45,439 nucleotides of DNA from Thermoplasmata archaeon. GTDB taxonomy: Archaea; Thermoplasmatota; Thermoplasmata; GCA-020350865. Made by a program: the position numbers and the translations under genes. The stretch covers positions 4,108,870-4,154,308 of the forward strand of contig CP070672.1 in the NCBI GenBank assembly GCA_020351895.1. Direction: 5' to 3'. The notes beneath the pieces are model-generated. The model did not search any database, had not been told where the DNA came from, and worked only from the letters and a program-made list of their open reading frames with translations. Shown piece by piece: positions 44,433 to 45,439 of this stretch; position 1 is the stretch's first letter; the number at the start of each line of letters is the position of its first letter.

Positions 44433-45439
44433 ATGGACCCCATTGTGAATTTTTTGTTATTCTTGGTAATAATTATCGTGGTTGTAATTGCAGCTCTCGC
44501 TCTAACGAACCGGATAATCTTCAAGATGGCTGCTCGGAACTTCGCCAGACGGAAGGCTCAAAGCGTCATTGTAATTTCCGGTCTTATGATAGGAACAGCC
44601 ATCATATCAAGCGCACTTGTTGTTAGTGATACAATGACGAATACCTTCGAAGTGGATGTTTATAGATCATTAGGCGAGGTTGACGAGGAGATATGGGGTA
44701 CAGACACATGGTCAACTGTCACATTCTATAAATATTTCGACGAATCCGTTTACGATTTAATATCTCAGGAGCTCTCCACTATTCCAGAAATCGAGGCAAT
44801 GGCACCTGTAATACAGGACTTCGGCGCGATTTTTAATTATGACACCTTACTGGGGGAGCCTTCCGCTGCAATGCTTGGTCTGGATTCAAAGGTTTTACGC
44901 AACTCATCCTTCAGAGATCTAGATGGCAAGGGGTACTACCCCGATAGCCTTGGAGTGGGAGAAATTGCCATCAACTCCAGGCTTGCTGAGGATATGGAGG
45001 CCTCGGTTGGACATAGGGTTTCCCTATCATATGGTGCCAAGGATCCAAATAGCCCTTTGGGTACAACCTTCAAAAAAGAGAATTTCACCATAGCTAAAAT
45101 CATCAAAGAAACAGATCTGAATGGGAAGGCCAACTACCTTCAGCAAAAGACCATATTTTTCGAACTCGATACACTTCAAGAGCTGCTTAACCGCCCTAAC
45201 GAGATCAATAAAATCTGGATCTCCAATAAGGGAGATTACCGGAGTGGCGAGTCTTATACAAGCAAGGTGAACAAGACAATTGAAGAGGAGCTCAATTCGG
45301 CAGTAGGTATGGACGATGCAGGATTCTCTCTTGAGAACATATATGGAATCCTTGTTCTAAGCAATGATCAAGGCTACTTTCCATTATCACAGGCCGATAC
45401 CCTGATAGCACAGGCCGAAGCCTATAACGGCAATATATC
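44433..45439 (+). CDS. ABC transporter permease, FtsX/MacB type (partial, cut by right edge)
   Basis: ATG 44433 follows GGAGGG with good spacing and opens a frame with no stop to the end of the window (335 codons). It begins with a hydrophobic stretch (FLLFLVIIIVVVIAALAL), then KMAARNFARRKAQSVIVISGLMIGTAIISSALVVSDTM, which matches the start of FtsX-like permeases: a basic motif before a TM and the extracellular periplasmic-core domain. Residues from about 70 form that extracellular domain (WGTDTWSTVTFYKYF, LGVGEIAINSRLAEDME, VGHRVSLSYG). The two N-terminal TMs are slightly unusual; MacB-like permeases normally have one before the core domain. The C-terminal FtsX domain lies outside the window. 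Confidence 0.88.
   Translation, partial: MDPIVNFLLFLVIIIVVVIAALALTNRIIFKMAARNFARRKAQSVIVISGLMIGTAIISSALVVSDTMTNTFEVDVYRSLGEVDEEIWGTDTWSTVTFYKYFDESVYDLISQELSTIPEIEAMAPVIQDFGAIFNYDTLLGEPSAAMLGLDSKVLRNSSFRDLDGKGYYPDSLGVGEIAINSRLAEDMEASVGHRVSLSYGAKDPNSPLGTTFKKENFTIAKIIKETDLNGKANYLQQKTIFFELDTLQELLNRPNEINKIWISNKGDYRSGESYTSKVNKTIEEELNSAVGMDDAGFSLENIYGILVLSNDQGYFPLSQADTLIAQAEAYNGNI

Overview
The window reads as a piece of a mesophilic-to-moderately-thermophilic euryarchaeal chromosome, most likely a Thermoplasmatota lineage (for example the sediment MBG-D/Thermoprofundales type). This placement is inferred from gene content: archaeal Trm5, Pth2, archaeal-type PGK, bifunctional PGI/PMI, DUF99, DUF1616, TATA-box promoters with several apparently leaderless genes, an intron-bearing tRNA-Thr, and a heavy load of secreted peptidases and giant surface proteins. 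No sequence search was possible.

Layout. 1-2876: divergent YchF/Ygr210-type GTPase (cut by the left edge) and pyrG. 3061-16545: two tandem paralogous giant membrane-anchored M6-family metalloproteases (2540 and about 1910 aa), each built as N-terminal TM, M6 catalytic domain, PKD domain, 18 or 11 Ig-like repeats and a C-terminal TM. 16711-17454: a gene-free stretch that folds on paper into a large structured RNA of about 744 nt, with its own TATA box and 5' and 3' ends that pair with each other; I cannot assign it to a known family and regard it as the most interesting element here. 17545-18552: a radical SAM/SPASM-like protein. 18581-20539: an M20 peptidase and BirA in one minus-strand operon, divergent from pgk. 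21987-22390: a mosaic of tRNA-Thr(CGU) sequence, with one full tRNA carrying a roughly 133-nt structured intron, a degenerate 5' copy upstream behind the only visible promoter, and a 3'-end direct repeat downstream that looks like an integration scar. 22501-25012: an anchored OB-fold protein, then a radical SAM protein overlapping trm5. 25095-32996: a 2633-aa surface protein of 16 DUF11-type repeats, with a repeat-flanked promoter and a long leader. 33355-35906: folD, a DUF1616 protein, pth2 and DUF99. 36033-41051: a secreted M14 carboxypeptidase and a NosD-like beta-helix protein sharing the same C-terminal domain. 41059-45439: a coiled-coil/zinc-ribbon protein, PGI/PMI, and an ABC exporter pair of MacB/LolCDE type, cut by the right edge.

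How it fits together. Much of the window serves the cell surface: two M6 proteases and a carboxypeptidase suggest extracellular protein breakdown, with very large sequon-rich stalks holding the enzymes away from the membrane. Two surface strategies are visible: C-terminal transmembrane anchors (both M6 proteins and the DUF11 protein) and a conserved soluble C-terminal domain (M14 and NosD-like proteins). The remaining genes are housekeeping (nucleotide, folate and sugar-phosphate metabolism, tRNA modification, peptidyl-tRNA recycling).
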